Counted from the first letter of the stretch, positions 15,958 through 25,961 are shown. The stretch: DNA of 41,558 bases from an uncultured Campylobacterales bacterium (GCA_903885085.1 CAISHH010000143.1:1-41558), one strand, 5' to 3'. Notes: generated by a model from the letters alone, not told the origin. A program made the numbers and translations.

Positions 15958-17733
15958 TTGAGCAAACACCATAATAGCAAGCAGATTTCAAAATCATATC
16001 ATAGCTTTACATGTAAGGACTTTTTACCTACAACAAAAGAGGAGATGAATGCGCTTGGATGGGATCAATGTGATGTTATCTTAGTGAGTGGAGATGCTTA
16101 CATCGACTCGCCTTTTATTGGTGTTGCTATGGTTGGACGAATGCTCCAACGTATGGGCTATAAAGTAGGAATGATCGGTCAGCCCGACATTGAAAGTGAT
16201 GTGGATATCAAAAGACTCGGCGAGCCGAAGCTGTATTGGGGCGTAAGCGGTGGCAGTGTGGACAGTATGGTAAGTAACTACACGGCTACGAAAAAGTTTA
16301 GAAACTCTGATGATTACACTCCCGGAGGCGTGAACAATAAACGTCCAGATCGTGCTGTTTTAGTTTACTGTAACCTGATACGCCGTTTCTATAAAGATAC
16401 AGCACCCATCGTTTTAGGTGGGATAGAGGCGAGTTTAAGACGTGTAACGCATTATGATTACTGGACAAACAAACTACGAAAACCTATTCTTTTTGATGCA
16501 AAAGCGGATGCGCTTATCTATGGCATGGGAGAGATTGCACTTCAAGAGCTCACTGAGGCTATCCGAGACGGACAGGATTTTAAAGATATCCGCGGTGTTT
16601 GTTATATTTCAAAAGAGGCTAAAGAGGAATATATCCAGATTCCAAGTCACAAAGAGTGTCTGGAAAACAAAGAGCGCTACATCGATCTTTTTGATGATTT
16701 TTATGATCATAATGACCCGATCTCTGCACGTGGACTTTGTGAGGAAGTGGATGGGAGATATCTTATACAAAACCCTCCCTGTGATTATTTAAATGAAGCA
16801 GAGATGGACGCAAACTCCAATCTTCCTTTTACAAGAGAGTTGCATCCATACTATGCAAAGCAGGGAAAAGTGAAGTGTTTGGAAACGATAAAATTTTCTA
16901 TTATGACTCATCACGGTTGTTGGGGTGAGTGTAACTTCTGTGCCATTGGCGTGCATCAAGGGCGCACTATCCGTACCCGTTCTGAAGATAATATCTTACA
17001 AGAGGCAAAAGATTTTAACGAGTATAAAGATTACAAAGGGATCATCAGCGATGTAGGCGGACCAACTGCTAACATGTACGGTTATGAGTGTAACAAAAAG
17101 CTTAAACTCGGCACTTGTGATCATCAAAGATGTGTTGATGCCGATCATCTATGTAAATCGATGAAAGTTGACCATAGCCGCAATATAAACCTTCTTAGAC
17201 AAGTTCGAGAAGTGGAAGGTGTGAGAAAAGCGTTTGTGGCTTCAGGCGTACGTTACGACCTGATAAACGCAGATAAAAAACATGGCTATTCATATCTAAA
17301 AGAGATGGTACGTCACCATATCTCAGGACAGATGAAAGTAGCACCTGAACATACCCAGCAAAATGTTTTAGAGCTCATGGGAAAACCGGGAAAAGAGGAA
17401 CTTGTAGAGTTTAAAAAACTCTACGATAAGCTCAACAAAGAAGAGGGTAAAAATCAGTTTTTGACCTACTATCTCATTGCCGCTCATCCAGGCTGTACAG
17501 ATAAAGATATGCATGAACTCAAGCGTTTTACAACCGATGAACTCAAGATGAATCCAGAACAGGCACAGGTATTTACACCCACCCCAGGAACGTACAGCGC
17601 AGTGATGTACTACACAGAGATGGACCCAAAAACACGTAAAAAAATCTTTGTTGAGAAAGATCCTATAAAGAAAGAGAAGCAAAAGCAGATAGTTGTAGCA
17701 AAAGATAGTTTTAAAAGTGGTTTTGCATCATAA
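15958..17733 (+). CDS. ygiQ: YgiQ family radical SAM protein
   Basis: About 591 residues of the YgiQ (UPF0313) radical SAM family. The Fe-S cysteines are C321, C325 and C328 in GCWGECNFC. The N-terminus FLPTTKEEMNALGWDQCDV is characteristic of the family, and a B12-binding-like segment (SGDAYIDSPFIGVAMVGRML) follows. The reaction is unknown. I chose the TTG at 15958 because AAGG lies eight bases upstream and the family N-terminus begins nearby; the longer frame to 15862 would overlap the TrkA-like gene. One exact palindrome copy lies inside at 16007. Confidence 0.88.
   Translation: MSKHHNSKQISKSYHSFTCKDFLPTTKEEMNALGWDQCDVILVSGDAYIDSPFIGVAMVGRMLQRMGYKVGMIGQPDIESDVDIKRLGEPKLYWGVSGGSVDSMVSNYTATKKFRNSDDYTPGGVNNKRPDRAVLVYCNLIRRFYKDTAPIVLGGIEASLRRVTHYDYWTNKLRKPILFDAKADALIYGMGEIALQELTEAIRDGQDFKDIRGVCYISKEAKEEYIQIPSHKECLENKERYIDLFDDFYDHNDPISARGLCEEVDGRYLIQNPPCDYLNEAEMDANSNLPFTRELHPYYAKQGKVKCLETIKFSIMTHHGCWGECNFCAIGVHQGRTIRTRSEDNILQEAKDFNEYKDYKGIISDVGGPTANMYGYECNKKLKLGTCDHQRCVDADHLCKSMKVDHSRNINLLRQVREVEGVRKAFVASGVRYDLINADKKHGYSYLKEMVRHHISGQMKVAPEHTQQNVLELMGKPGKEELVEFKKLYDKLNKEEGKNQFLTYYLIAAHPGCTDKDMHELKRFTTDELKMNPEQAQVFTPTPGTYSAVMYYTEMDPKTRKKIFVEKDPIKKEKQKQIVVAKDSFKSGFAS
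16007..16016. repeat. TTACATGTAA copy 6
   Basis: Exact palindrome near the 5' end of the YgiQ gene, read as FTCKD ahead of the conserved core. Confidence 0.8.
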
Positions 17734-17770
17734 AAAGTAATATTTAAACAAAAAAACAGCAAATAACATA

Positions 17771-17776
17771 TATACT
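17771..17776 (+). promoter_or_regulatory. -10 box for the GAF-PAS-GGDEF-EAL gene
   Basis: TATACT 24 bases before the ATG at 17801, with AAGGG as the ribosome binding site between them. The 67-base gap holds nothing else recognisable. Confidence 0.4.
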
Positions 17777-17800
17777 AAGGCACTTTAATAAGGGTGTTTA

Positions 17801-19990
17801 ATGGAAAGTAAGTCTTGTTTAACTTTAGAAAACACTTCTCTTCAAGAGGTAAAAATTACAGAATCAGAACATAACAGTATTTTAGAGATGCAACTTTCTA
17901 TTCTTGAACTCCTTGCTTCAAATAATAATTCAAAAATTATCTTAGACAGGCTTTGTGCTTCTGCTGAAGCTTTACTTCCAAACTCTGTCGCTTCTATTAT
18001 GTTTGTGGATACTCAAACAGGACTTATGAGTGTATTAGCTGCTCCAAGTATTCCGGAAGTTGGACATCAGGCACTAGCAGGACTAAAACCAGGACTTGGT
18101 GGTGGTTCTTGTGGTAATGCTGTATTTTCAAATGAACCTACTTTTGTAGGTGACACGTTTACTGATCCAAAGTGGCATGATCTAAGACAACTCTCCTATG
18201 ATTTCAATCTTTGTTCGTGCTGGTCAATGCCTGTAAGAAATGAAGAGAAGAAGCCGATTGGTACTTTTGCATTATCCTCTTTTGAACATAGAATGCCATC
18301 TCCTTTTCATAAAAAACTTTTACATGTAGGTTCTGAGATAGTCAATATCGTTCTAAAAAAGCAGGAGCAAGAAGAGAAGATTTCTGAGAATGAAAAAAGG
18401 ATTAAGCTTTTTTCTACGGCTCTTCAAAACACTTCAGAGGGATTTTATATCACAGATAAAGATAATAATATTGTAGAGATTAACGATGCCTTTACAACAT
18501 TGCTTGGATATACAAAAGAAGATGTTGTAGGGAAAGATCCTAAAATACTCTCTTCTGGTAAACATGACAAAGTATACTATAAAGAGATGTGGAGATATAT
18601 CTTAGAAAAAAAACATTTTTCAGGAGAGATAATAAACAAAAAGAAAGATGGAGAAATTATCACACAATGGATCAGTATAAATCCTATTTTTGATAACAAT
18701 AAGAAAATTCAAAATTATGTAGCAATTTTTACAGATATTTCAAAACTCAAAGAATCTGAGGAAAGAATAGAATATCTCGCATATCACGATCTTTTAACAT
18801 CTACTTACAATAAAGTTTATTTAGAACAACAACTTTCAAGCGAACACCTGAAATCAACATCTTCTCTCATACTTTTAAATGTTGATAATTTCAGTTATGT
18901 CAATCTCTCTTACGGTTTTGATATCGGCGATAAACTTTTGGTTGGTATTTCAAATGAGCTCAAGCAAATATGCCAACTATCAGATATTTTTCGAATAAAT
19001 TCTGATGAATTTGCTCTTTTTACTCAAAATAATTTAGATGTCAAAATGAAAATAGATAAGATAAGAGCCCATTTTTCGAAAGTCTCATTTTATATTGACG
19101 ATCTCAATATAAACGTTTCATTTAGTTATGGAGCATCTTTTAATGAAAGCTGTTCTTTACAAAATTCTGCATTAGCACTCAAACATGCAAAAGAGGGTGG
19201 AAAAAATAGATATCACATCTTCAATAAAGAAGATAATGCTTCTGATATACAAAAGAGAGAAAAATTTGTTAAATACAATAATATCCTCCATGAAGCTATA
19301 GAGTTTGGATATATTGTTCCCTATTTTCAAGGTATTAGAGATAATAAAACAGGCGAGATTAAAAAATATGAAGCACTGGTGAGAATTATAAAGGATAATG
19401 AAGTCATCACTCCTTACCAGTTTTTACAAACAGCAAAGCTTTCTGGTATGTTGCCTGATATTACAAAAATTATGATCGATAAGAGTTTTGCTGTGATGAC
19501 ATCAAATAGTTTTTCATTTTCTCTTAATATCACAGAAGATGATTTGGATCTTGATTATTTAGGCGTGTATCTTCAAGAAAAATCAAAAGAGTATGCTATC
19601 TCTCCAAAAAGAGTGTGCTTAGAGATACTTGAGGGGATGAGTTCAACTGGAAAACGTGATCATATCAGACAACTCAATGCCCTAAAAAGAGCAGGGTATC
19701 TCCTTGCTATCGATGATTTTGGCGCTGAATATTCAAATTTTGAGCGAGTTTTAGATCTTGAGATAGATTTTTTAAAGATCGATGCAAGATATATAAAAGA
19801 TATTGATATCAACAATAAAAGTTATGAAATTACAAGAGCAATCGTGTACTTTGCAAAAAATGCACATATCCCATGTATAGCAGAGTTTGTTCATAATGAA
19901 AATGTTCAAAAGATTGTAGAAGAGTTAGGGATAGAGTATTCCCAAGGGTATCTCTTTAGTGAGCCAAAAGAGCTTGAATCAAAAATATAA
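17801..19990 (+). CDS. GAF-PAS-GGDEF(degenerate)-EAL signalling protein
   Basis: A 729-residue cytoplasmic protein with no membrane helix. The order is GAF (about 35-190), PAS (about 195-320), GGDEF (about 330-470) and EAL (about 485-725). The GGDEF signature is replaced by NSDEF near residue 400, so cyclase activity is unlikely. The EAL domain keeps EAL (524-526), the asparagine in SLNITED, DDFG (638-641) and LKID, consistent with an active cyclic-di-GMP phosphodiesterase. The sensory domains would control c-di-GMP breakdown. It is a single-gene unit with its own promoter. Confidence 0.88.
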   Translation: MESKSCLTLENTSLQEVKITESEHNSILEMQLSILELLASNNNSKIILDRLCASAEALLPNSVASIMFVDTQTGLMSVLAAPSIPEVGHQALAGLKPGLGGGSCGNAVFSNEPTFVGDTFTDPKWHDLRQLSYDFNLCSCWSMPVRNEEKKPIGTFALSSFEHRMPSPFHKKLLHVGSEIVNIVLKKQEQEEKISENEKRIKLFSTALQNTSEGFYITDKDNNIVEINDAFTTLLGYTKEDVVGKDPKILSSGKHDKVYYKEMWRYILEKKHFSGEIINKKKDGEIITQWISINPIFDNNKKIQNYVAIFTDISKLKESEERIEYLAYHDLLTSTYNKVYLEQQLSSEHLKSTSSLILLNVDNFSYVNLSYGFDIGDKLLVGISNELKQICQLSDIFRINSDEFALFTQNNLDVKMKIDKIRAHFSKVSFYIDDLNINVSFSYGASFNESCSLQNSALALKHAKEGGKNRYHIFNKEDNASDIQKREKFVKYNNILHEAIEFGYIVPYFQGIRDNKTGEIKKYEALVRIIKDNEVITPYQFLQTAKLSGMLPDITKIMIDKSFAVMTSNSFSFSLNITEDDLDLDYLGVYLQEKSKEYAISPKRVCLEILEGMSSTGKRDHIRQLNALKRAGYLLAIDDFGAEYSNFERVLDLEIDFLKIDARYIKDIDINNKSYEITRAIVYFAKNAHIPCIAEFVHNENVQKIVEELGIEYSQGYLFSEPKELESKI

Positions 19991-20003
19991 AGTCTTGAAA
20001 ATA

Positions 20004-20037
20004 TATCCCCAAAAAGTTAGATCTTTAAATGGGGATA
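20004..20037. terminator. Possible hairpin between convergent genes
   Basis: TATCCCC (20004-20010) pairs with GGGGATA (20031-20037) around a 20-base loop. It lies between the EAL-protein stop and the convergent ychF stop. A T-rich tail follows in the minus direction, so it could end the ychF transcript. Confidence 0.4.
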
Positions 20038-20047
20038 AGTGAATTGC

Positions 20048-21148
20048 TTAGAGGTTAAATCTAAAGTGCATAACATCGCCGTCATTAACGATATACTCTT
20101 TTCCTTCTAGGCGCATTTTTCCGGCTTCTTTTGCTTTTGCTTCGCCACCACATGCAATATAGTCATCATAGGCGATAACTTCAGCGCGGATAAAACCTTT
20201 TTCAAAATCGTTGTGGATAACTGCGGCTGCTTTTGGTGCAGTGGTATTTTTGCGTATAGTCCAAGCACGAACCTCTTTGACACCAGCTGTAAAATAGCTC
20301 ATGAGGCCGAGTTTATCGAACCCTTTTTGGATGATCTGCGCCAAACCTGACTCTTTAACACCCAAATCATCTAAAAATTCTTGAGCTTCTTCATCACTCA
20401 AACCGATGAGTTCTTCTTCGATTTTTGCACAAAGTTTTATCACTTCACAATTATGTTGTGCTGCATGTTCTTTCACAGCTACAACAAATTCATTGTCTTC
20501 TAAAAGTCCATTTTCATCAACGTTTGCGCCATACATGATCTCTTTTGCAGTGAGTAATCTCAAGTCTTTATTAAGTTCAATGAACATTTCATGATCAGCT
20601 TTAGGAAAGTTACGTGCAAGTTTTCCCTCTGCCAAAAATTCCATCAATTCATCAGCAAAATCAGCCAAAGCTTTTCCGCTTTTATCAGATTTTGCTTGTT
20701 TTTGTAGACGCATAATTCTGTTTGATAAAACTTCGATATCCGCTAAAATAAGCTCATTTTCGATGATATCGATATCACGGATTGGGTTGATTGTTCCCTC
20801 AGTATGCACGATATTATCATCTTCAAAACATCTAACGATCTGTAAAATTACTTCAGTCTCACGGATATTTGAGAGAAATTTATTTCCAAGACCTTCCCCT
20901 TTACTCGCACCTTTTACAAGACCTGCAATATCCACAAAGTCTAAAGTAGAGTGTTGTACACGCTCAGGATTTACGATTTTAGAAAGCTCATCCAAACGAA
21001 CATCTGGAACTGGAACGATTGCTTTATTTGGTTCTATCGTACAAAATGGATAGTTTGCTGCTTCTGCATTTTGAGCTTTTGTTAAAGCATTGAAAGTTGT
21101 TGATTTACCCACGTTTGGAAGACCTACTAGACCGATCGCTAATCCCAT
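20048..21148 (-). CDS. ychF: Redox-regulated ATPase YchF (Obg family)
   Basis: A 366-residue P-loop protein of normal YchF length. The P-loop is GLPNVGKST (residues 9-17) and DIAGLVKGASKGEGLGNKF is the family switch region. An NTED-type base-contact segment and a C-terminal TGS domain ending in GDVMHFRFNL follow. YchF binds ATP rather than GTP and associates with ribosomes. AAGGG precedes the ATG. It is the last gene of the long minus-strand run and is separated from pepA by a 151-base gap containing a structured element. Confidence 0.96.
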   Translation of the reverse strand: MGLAIGLVGLPNVGKSTTFNALTKAQNAEAANYPFCTIEPNKAIVPVPDVRLDELSKIVNPERVQHSTLDFVDIAGLVKGASKGEGLGNKFLSNIRETEVILQIVRCFEDDNIVHTEGTINPIRDIDIIENELILADIEVLSNRIMRLQKQAKSDKSGKALADFADELMEFLAEGKLARNFPKADHEMFIELNKDLRLLTAKEIMYGANVDENGLLEDNEFVVAVKEHAAQHNCEVIKLCAKIEEELIGLSDEEAQEFLDDLGVKESGLAQIIQKGFDKLGLMSYFTAGVKEVRAWTIRKNTTAPKAAAVIHNDFEKGFIRAEVIAYDDYIACGGEAKAKEAGKMRLEGKEYIVNDGDVMHFRFNL

Positions 21149-21204
21149 AATTACCCTTTATGACTTATAAATTATTTTTGCAATTTTAACGCAAGTTTGC
21201 TCTT

Positions 21205-21289
21205 GTAAGCCTTACGTCCCAAGGGTGCTTCCTTTGGGACGCATGCAAAGTGCTCATACCCAGAAGAGGGCACTTGTGCATGTAAGGTT
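21205..21289. repeat. Structured intergenic element: perfect three-way junction
   Basis: P1: CCTTA (21210-21214) with TAAGG (21283-21287). P2: 21215-21225 with 21231-21241, eleven pairs including one wobble and a TGCTT loop. P3: CATGCAAAGTGC (21242-21253) with 21270-21282, twelve pairs, one bulged G at 21276 and a 16-base loop. P2 begins where P1 ends and P3 begins where P2 ends, leaving no unpaired junction base. The single wobble in P2 is G-T on the plus strand and becomes A-C on the minus strand, although both flanking genes are on the minus strand. It could be an RNA, a cruciform or an interspersed repeat. Confidence 0.6.
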
Positions 21290-21299
21290 ATAATTGAAG

Positions 21300-22715
21300 T
21301 TATTTGATATTTTGTAAAAAGTTGCTTATCATTCTCACACCTGCCCCTGTCGCACCATATGAGTTACAATCCCAAGCACTTTCACTATATGCAGAACCTG
21401 CAATATCAAAATGCATCCATTTCTCTTTATTTTCATCTTTGATGAATTTATCTAAAAATAGTCCAGCTGTGATCGCTCCGCCGTAAGGTTTTGAAGAAAC
21501 ATTTGAGATATCTGCTATCTCGCTTTTGAGCAGTTTTACAAGGTGTTTGTTAAATGGCAGAGAACCTACAAGCTCTCCTGAACTACTTGCCGCAAAAGAA
21601 ATTTTATGCTTAAGAACAGTCGAGTGTCCCATAATTCCTGTCGTATATGGCCCAAGTGCCACCATACAAGCACCTGTAAGTGTCGCAAAGTCAAAAATGT
21701 AATCTGCTTTTACTTTGTCTTGTGCATAGTCAAGTACATCAGCAAGTACCAAACGTCCCTCCGCATCTGTGTTTCTCACTTCGATAGTTGTACCGCTTCT
21801 AGAAACTAAAATATCATCAGGTTTATAAGCATTGCCACCAATCATGTTTTCAACAGCACCGATAAATCCATGAATTTCGATATCAAGACGCAGTTCACTC
21901 ACCGCTTTTAGCATTCCTAAAACAGCACACGCTCCAGCTTTATCCATTTTCATACTTACCATCGAAGTAGCAGCTTTGAGGCTGAGTCCACCGCTGTCAT
22001 ACGTCAAACCTTTTCCCACAAGAGAGATGATCTTTTTAGGATTTTTTGGTTTGTACGAAATATGAATAAGATGACTTTCATGCACTGAAGCGCGTCCAAC
22101 TGCGAGCATCGCATTCATCTTCTCTTTTTTAAGACCTTTTTCATCTAAGACGTTACATGTAAGACCATTATCTTTTGCTAGCTTTTCTGCTATCTCTGAA
22201 AGAGTCTTAGGATTGAGCTCTTGAGGCGCAGTGTTGACGAGGTCTCTTGTAAAACATGTTGCCTTTGCAATGATTATTGTTTCTTCAAAGATGTTTTTGA
22301 GTTTTTTATGATCTAGTTCTTCTACAGAAAATGAGATCGTTGTTAAAGCAGTTTTTGTATTTTCTGATTTGTAATCATTAAACGCATATTCTCCTAAAAC
22401 AAATCCTTCTACAAGTGCGCTGAATGTTTTTTCTGCTTTGATCTGTGTTTTTGCACTTTTATAGTTTGCATTTTTCAGAGTACGTACAGCGAGAGTTGCT
22501 GCAGCACGAAGATTATCAGCGCTTCTGTCTTCAAGTCCACAAAGAAGGATCTCTTTTTCATATAAAAAACAGATCTGATCCTCTTTGCCTTTAAATCCAG
22601 CTTGAGAAAGCAGGGTTGCTAGTTCATGAGAGCTTACTTCATCAGCTGTTAAAAATTCTACTGTGATATCTGCTTTGACATCTGAAAGTTTTTTATTTAC
22701 TAGTTTTGTTTGCAT
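21300..22715 (-). CDS. pepA: Leucyl aminopeptidase (M17)
   Basis: A 471-residue cytosolic aminopeptidase. The M17 signature NTDAEGRLVLADVLDYA is intact, and the metal and substrate region LVGKGLTYDSGGLSLK has the conserved lysine and aspartate. The N-terminal regulatory domain is divergent, as is usual. It removes N-terminal residues from peptides with two divalent metals. GGAG precedes the ATG. It follows trpB by 32 bases in the same direction. One exact palindrome copy at 22153 encodes the residues LTCN in a variable region. Confidence 0.94.
   Translation of the reverse strand: MQTKLVNKKLSDVKADITVEFLTADEVSSHELATLLSQAGFKGKEDQICFLYEKEILLCGLEDRSADNLRAAATLAVRTLKNANYKSAKTQIKAEKTFSALVEGFVLGEYAFNDYKSENTKTALTTISFSVEELDHKKLKNIFEETIIIAKATCFTRDLVNTAPQELNPKTLSEIAEKLAKDNGLTCNVLDEKGLKKEKMNAMLAVGRASVHESHLIHISYKPKNPKKIISLVGKGLTYDSGGLSLKAATSMVSMKMDKAGACAVLGMLKAVSELRLDIEIHGFIGAVENMIGGNAYKPDDILVSRSGTTIEVRNTDAEGRLVLADVLDYAQDKVKADYIFDFATLTGACMVALGPYTTGIMGHSTVLKHKISFAASSSGELVGSLPFNKHLVKLLKSEIADISNVSSKPYGGAITAGLFLDKFIKDENKEKWMHFDIAGSAYSESAWDCNSYGATGAGVRMISNFLQNIK
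22153..22162. repeat. TTACATGTAA copy 7
   Basis: Exact palindrome inside pepA, read on the minus strand as LTCN. Confidence 0.8.
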
Positions 22716-22747
22716 CTTATCTCCATTTTATTGTTTTAGTTTACATT

Positions 22748-23950
22748 TTAATCAAAATGCAAAATCTCTTTTGCTTGGATCATGTCTTTATCGCCACGTC
22801 CTGAAAGGTTGACGATAATAAGCTTCCCTTTAATATCTTCCATTTTTTTCAAGTATGCCACGGCGTGAGCGCTTTCAAATGCTGGAATAATTCCCTCTTT
22901 ACGGCTCAACCAGACAAAAGCATCTAATGCTTCCTCATCTGTGACGTTAGAGTAAGAAACAGTATCATTATCTTTATGAAAAGCGTGTTCAGGCCCAATT
23001 CCTGGATAATCAAGTCCTGCTGAGATCGAATGCGCTTCGAGGATTTGACCATCCGCATCTTGAAGTAAGTAGCTCATTTGTCCATGAAGCACGCCGGGAC
23101 GACCCATCAAAAGTGAACAGCCATGTTTATCTGTCCCAACTCCATGTCCTCCAGCTTCGATCCCGATACAGCGAACCTCTTTATCATCTAAAAAGTGTGA
23201 AAAAGCGCCGATAGCATTACTTCCGCCGCCAATACACGCGATGACATGGTCTGGCAGGCGACCCTCTTTTTCTAAAATCTGCGCGCGCGCTTCCCAACCT
23301 ATAATCGCCTGAAAATCACGAACCATCATCGGATATGGATGCGGACCTGCAACTGTTCCAATGATATAAAAAGTATCTCTTGCGTTTGTGACCCAATGGC
23401 GGATCGCATCATTCATGGCATCTTTAAGCGTTTTGCTTCCGCTTTCTACTGAATTTACTTTTGCACCAAGAAGTTTCATACGAAAGACATTGAGTTCTTG
23501 ACGAGCGACATCTTTTGCACCCATAAATACTTCACATTCCAGACCTAAAAGTGCTGCGATCGTTGCTGTAGCAACGCCATGTTGACCTGCACCCGTTTCA
23601 GCTATCACTTTTTTATAACCTAAACGTTTTGCCATCAAACCTTGAGCGATAACATTATTTACTTTATGTGCTCCCGTGTGGTTGAGATCTTCACGCTTGA
23701 GATAGATCTTTGCATCAAGTTCTTTAGAGATATTTTCTGCAAAATAAAGAGGGGAAGGGCGACCAACATAATCTGTTAGATAGTAATCTACCTCTTTCCA
23801 AAAATCTTTGTCAAATCTTATCTTTTTATACTCTTCATCAAGCTCCAAAAGAGCGGGCATCAGTGTTTCAGGAACATAGCGTCCCCCAAAGATACCAAAG
23901 TGTCCATTTTCATCAGGATCATGTTTGAGCGGTGTTGGTATATAGTACAT
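22748..23950 (-). CDS. trpB: Tryptophan synthase beta chain
   Basis: A 400-residue PLP enzyme of TrpB1 type. The PLP lysine is K96 in HTGAHKVNN, and the phosphate-binding loop appears as GGGSNA. It joins indole and serine to give tryptophan. No trpA or other trp gene is adjacent: the gene sits in a mixed run between apt and pepA, starting on the apt stop codon in a TAATG overlap. An unlinked trpB is worth noting but its sequence looks fully functional. Confidence 0.96.
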   Translation of the reverse strand: MYYIPTPLKHDPDENGHFGIFGGRYVPETLMPALLELDEEYKKIRFDKDFWKEVDYYLTDYVGRPSPLYFAENISKELDAKIYLKREDLNHTGAHKVNNVIAQGLMAKRLGYKKVIAETGAGQHGVATATIAALLGLECEVFMGAKDVARQELNVFRMKLLGAKVNSVESGSKTLKDAMNDAIRHWVTNARDTFYIIGTVAGPHPYPMMVRDFQAIIGWEARAQILEKEGRLPDHVIACIGGGSNAIGAFSHFLDDKEVRCIGIEAGGHGVGTDKHGCSLLMGRPGVLHGQMSYLLQDADGQILEAHSISAGLDYPGIGPEHAFHKDNDTVSYSNVTDEEALDAFVWLSRKEGIIPAFESAHAVAYLKKMEDIKGKLIIVNLSGRGDKDMIQAKEILHFD

Positions 23951-24492
23951 TAATCAATTCCTATGAGGGTATAAACTTTTGTTTGTTTTTTAAGTTTCTC
24001 TTGTCCATCTAAAAAATTAAGACCGAGTATAAAACAAGCTTCTTCGCAGATAGCGCCCGTTTTGTTGATAAGAGAAGCCGCTGCATTTGCAGTTCCACCC
24101 GTTGCTATAAGATCATCTATAAGCAAAACTTTTGCATTTTTAATATCACGAAATGCATCAATATGGATCTCTACTTCATCAAAGCCATATTCTAAAGAGT
24201 ATTTTTCAGAGATAGTTGTGTATGGAAGTTTCCCTTTTTTACGAATGGGCACAAATCCACATCCTAACATCTGCGCAAGAGCCGCACCAAAGATAAAACC
24301 GCGAGCATCGATCCCTGCAACAAAATCCAGATCATAACTTTTATATCTCGAGGCTAGATGATTCATAAGAACGCCATAGGCTTCTTTATCATTTAAAAGT
24401 GTTGTAATATCTTTGAATATGATTCCCGGTTTTGGAAAATCTGGGATATCACGAATGGCATCATTGATAATCTTTTTTTCTTCTTGTGTCAT
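23950..24492 (-). CDS. apt: Adenine phosphoribosyltransferase
   Basis: A 180-residue type I phosphoribosyltransferase. The PRPP-binding motif is [17 protein letters not shown], and the N-terminal [18 protein letters not shown] is typical of Apt. It salvages adenine to AMP in the cytosol. The stop is shared with the trpB start, and the gene follows the coiled-coil membrane protein by eight bases. Confidence 0.95.
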   Translation of the reverse strand: MTQEEKKIINDAIRDIPDFPKPGIIFKDITTLLNDKEAYGVLMNHLASRYKSYDLDFVAGIDARGFIFGAALAQMLGCGFVPIRKKGKLPYTTISEKYSLEYGFDEVEIHIDAFRDIKNAKVLLIDDLIATGGTANAAASLINKTGAICEEACFILGLNFLDGQEKLKKQTKVYTLIGID

Positions 24493-24500
24493 AAAAATCC

Positions 24501-24833
24501 TTAGAGTAAAGCGTCTATTCTGCTCTCTAGCGCTTTTATTTTTGAATTAAGTCTGTCTGTTTCAAGTCTATGTTTTGAGTTTCTTTGCTTGAGTGTTTTG
24601 AGCTCATTTCTAAGTTTATTGAGCTCATCACTTAAAATATCTACATTTCCAAGCGCACGTTGAAGTTGAATTTGATATTTTCGTATAAGTATCTCAGCTT
24701 CTTTAAGGGTGAGTTTCATCATCTCATTACTTCGCTGTTCTTTGACTGTGATACTCTTAAAGTAAAACATTTTTACAAATAAAAATATAGCCAATAATGT
24801 AATTGTTGTTAAAAGAGACCACTCACCAAACAT
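24501..24833 (-). CDS. Membrane-anchored coiled-coil protein of unknown function
   Basis: A 110-residue protein with one N-terminal membrane helix (residues about 7-25) and then a heptad-rich, highly charged helix to the end. The C-terminal half has leucine spacing typical of a coiled coil ([23 protein letters not shown]). It looks like a small inner-membrane protein with a cytoplasmic coiled coil. It lies between rpiB and apt with gaps of three and eight bases. I do not recognise a named family. Confidence 0.7.
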   Translation of the reverse strand: MFGEWSLLTTITLLAIFLFVKMFYFKSITVKEQRSNEMMKLTLKEAEILIRKYQIQLQRALGNVDILSDELNKLRNELKTLKQRNSKHRLETDRLNSKIKALESRIDALL

Positions 24834-24836
24834 ATC

Positions 24837-25274
24837 TTATCCTTGTATAGATTCTATCTTTTCAACTCGCCCGCAGTGACGTCCACCCTCAAAGCTTGAA
24901 GCAAGCCACGAGTCAATGATCGATTCTGCGACACCGCGACCTACGATACGCTCTCCAAAACAGAGAATATTTGCATCATTGTGTTGGCGAGCGACTTGTG
25001 CTGTATATGCATCATGACAAAGTGCTGCGCGGATACCATGAAACCTGTTTGCCGCCATACTCATTCCGATACCAGAACCGCAGATAAGGATACCTTGACT
25101 TACTGAATCTGTTAAAACGCTTTGTGCTACTTTAACAGCATAGTCAGGATAATCAACTCTCTCTTTGTCAAATGGTCCAAGGTCTATGACTTCGTGACCC
25201 TTTTCTTTTAAAAGTTCAACTGTATAATCTTTTAAATCAACTCCGGCATGATCTGTTGCTATATAAAATTTCAT
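24837..25274 (-). CDS. rpiB: Ribose-5-phosphate isomerase B
   Basis: A 145-residue RpiB/LacAB family enzyme. The catalytic cysteine is C65 in GILICGSGIGMS. The N-terminal DHAG with H9 and the NDANILCFGER segment complete the signature. It interconverts ribose 5-phosphate and ribulose 5-phosphate in the pentose phosphate pathway, supplying PRPP for the nearby apt. The gene is nine bases after the M50 protease gene. Confidence 0.94.
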   Translation of the reverse strand: MKFYIATDHAGVDLKDYTVELLKEKGHEVIDLGPFDKERVDYPDYAVKVAQSVLTDSVSQGILICGSGIGMSMAANRFHGIRAALCHDAYTAQVARQHNDANILCFGERIVGRGVAESIIDSWLASSFEGGRHCGRVEKIESIQG

Positions 25275-25283
25275 CTGTTTCCT

Positions 25284-25961
25284 TTATGATAATAATAAGT
25301 GTAACACCATCTGAACTGGCATTATAAGTAAATAATCTTTGAGCGGTGTCATGATAACAACAAGTACGATAATCATACCATAACGCTCTAATCTGTAAAA
25401 TGTCTCTGCGATCTCTCTTTGGTTAAATTTGAGAGCAAGATACATCAAAAAATGTGCTCCATCAAACTGTGGAATCGGTAGAAGATTAAAGACTCCAAGT
25501 ATGACATTTATCATAACAAGTTGCATCACAAGCATATATGAAAAGATATAAACTAAAGAATCACTTTCTACTGGTGCACTCATAGCCAGAAGTGCCATTG
25601 ATGCAAAAGCGGCAAGTGTAAAGTTATATACAATTCCAGCCAAACTGACTTGCATAGCCGCGTTATAGCCACCTTTATTTATGACAGTTCGCATATCAAC
25701 AGGAACAGGCTTTGCCCATCCAAAAACAAAACCGCCTCCCATACCAAGTAAAAGAGGTAAAAAGTACATAGTAAAAGGGACGATAATAGTTCCAACCAAG
25801 TCTACATGTAAGAGTGGATTGATCGATAAACGTCCAGCATTTTTTGCCGTCATATCTCCATATTTATATGCTATAAAGCCATGCATAATTTCATGGCCGA
25901 TAATAGCAACCATAAGAGCCAATACGGCTGTTATGATTTTAAATAAATCAATCGAGTCCAT
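25284..25961 (-). CDS. Site-2 protease family (M50) membrane metallopeptidase
   Basis: A 225-residue multi-pass protein. Zinc ligands are in the membrane motif GHEIMHGF near residue 23, and the third ligand is the aspartate in NLLPIPQFDGAH. This is the short, PDZ-less type common in many bacteria, with about six helices. The substrate is unknown. It begins 14 bases inside the end of lepB, so the two membrane proteases are coupled. Confidence 0.9.
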   Translation of the reverse strand: MDSIDLFKIITAVLALMVAIIGHEIMHGFIAYKYGDMTAKNAGRLSINPLLHVDLVGTIIVPFTMYFLPLLLGMGGGFVFGWAKPVPVDMRTVINKGGYNAAMQVSLAGIVYNFTLAAFASMALLAMSAPVESDSLVYIFSYMLVMQLVMINVILGVFNLLPIPQFDGAHFLMYLALKFNQREIAETFYRLERYGMIIVLVVIMTPLKDYLLIMPVQMVLHLLLS

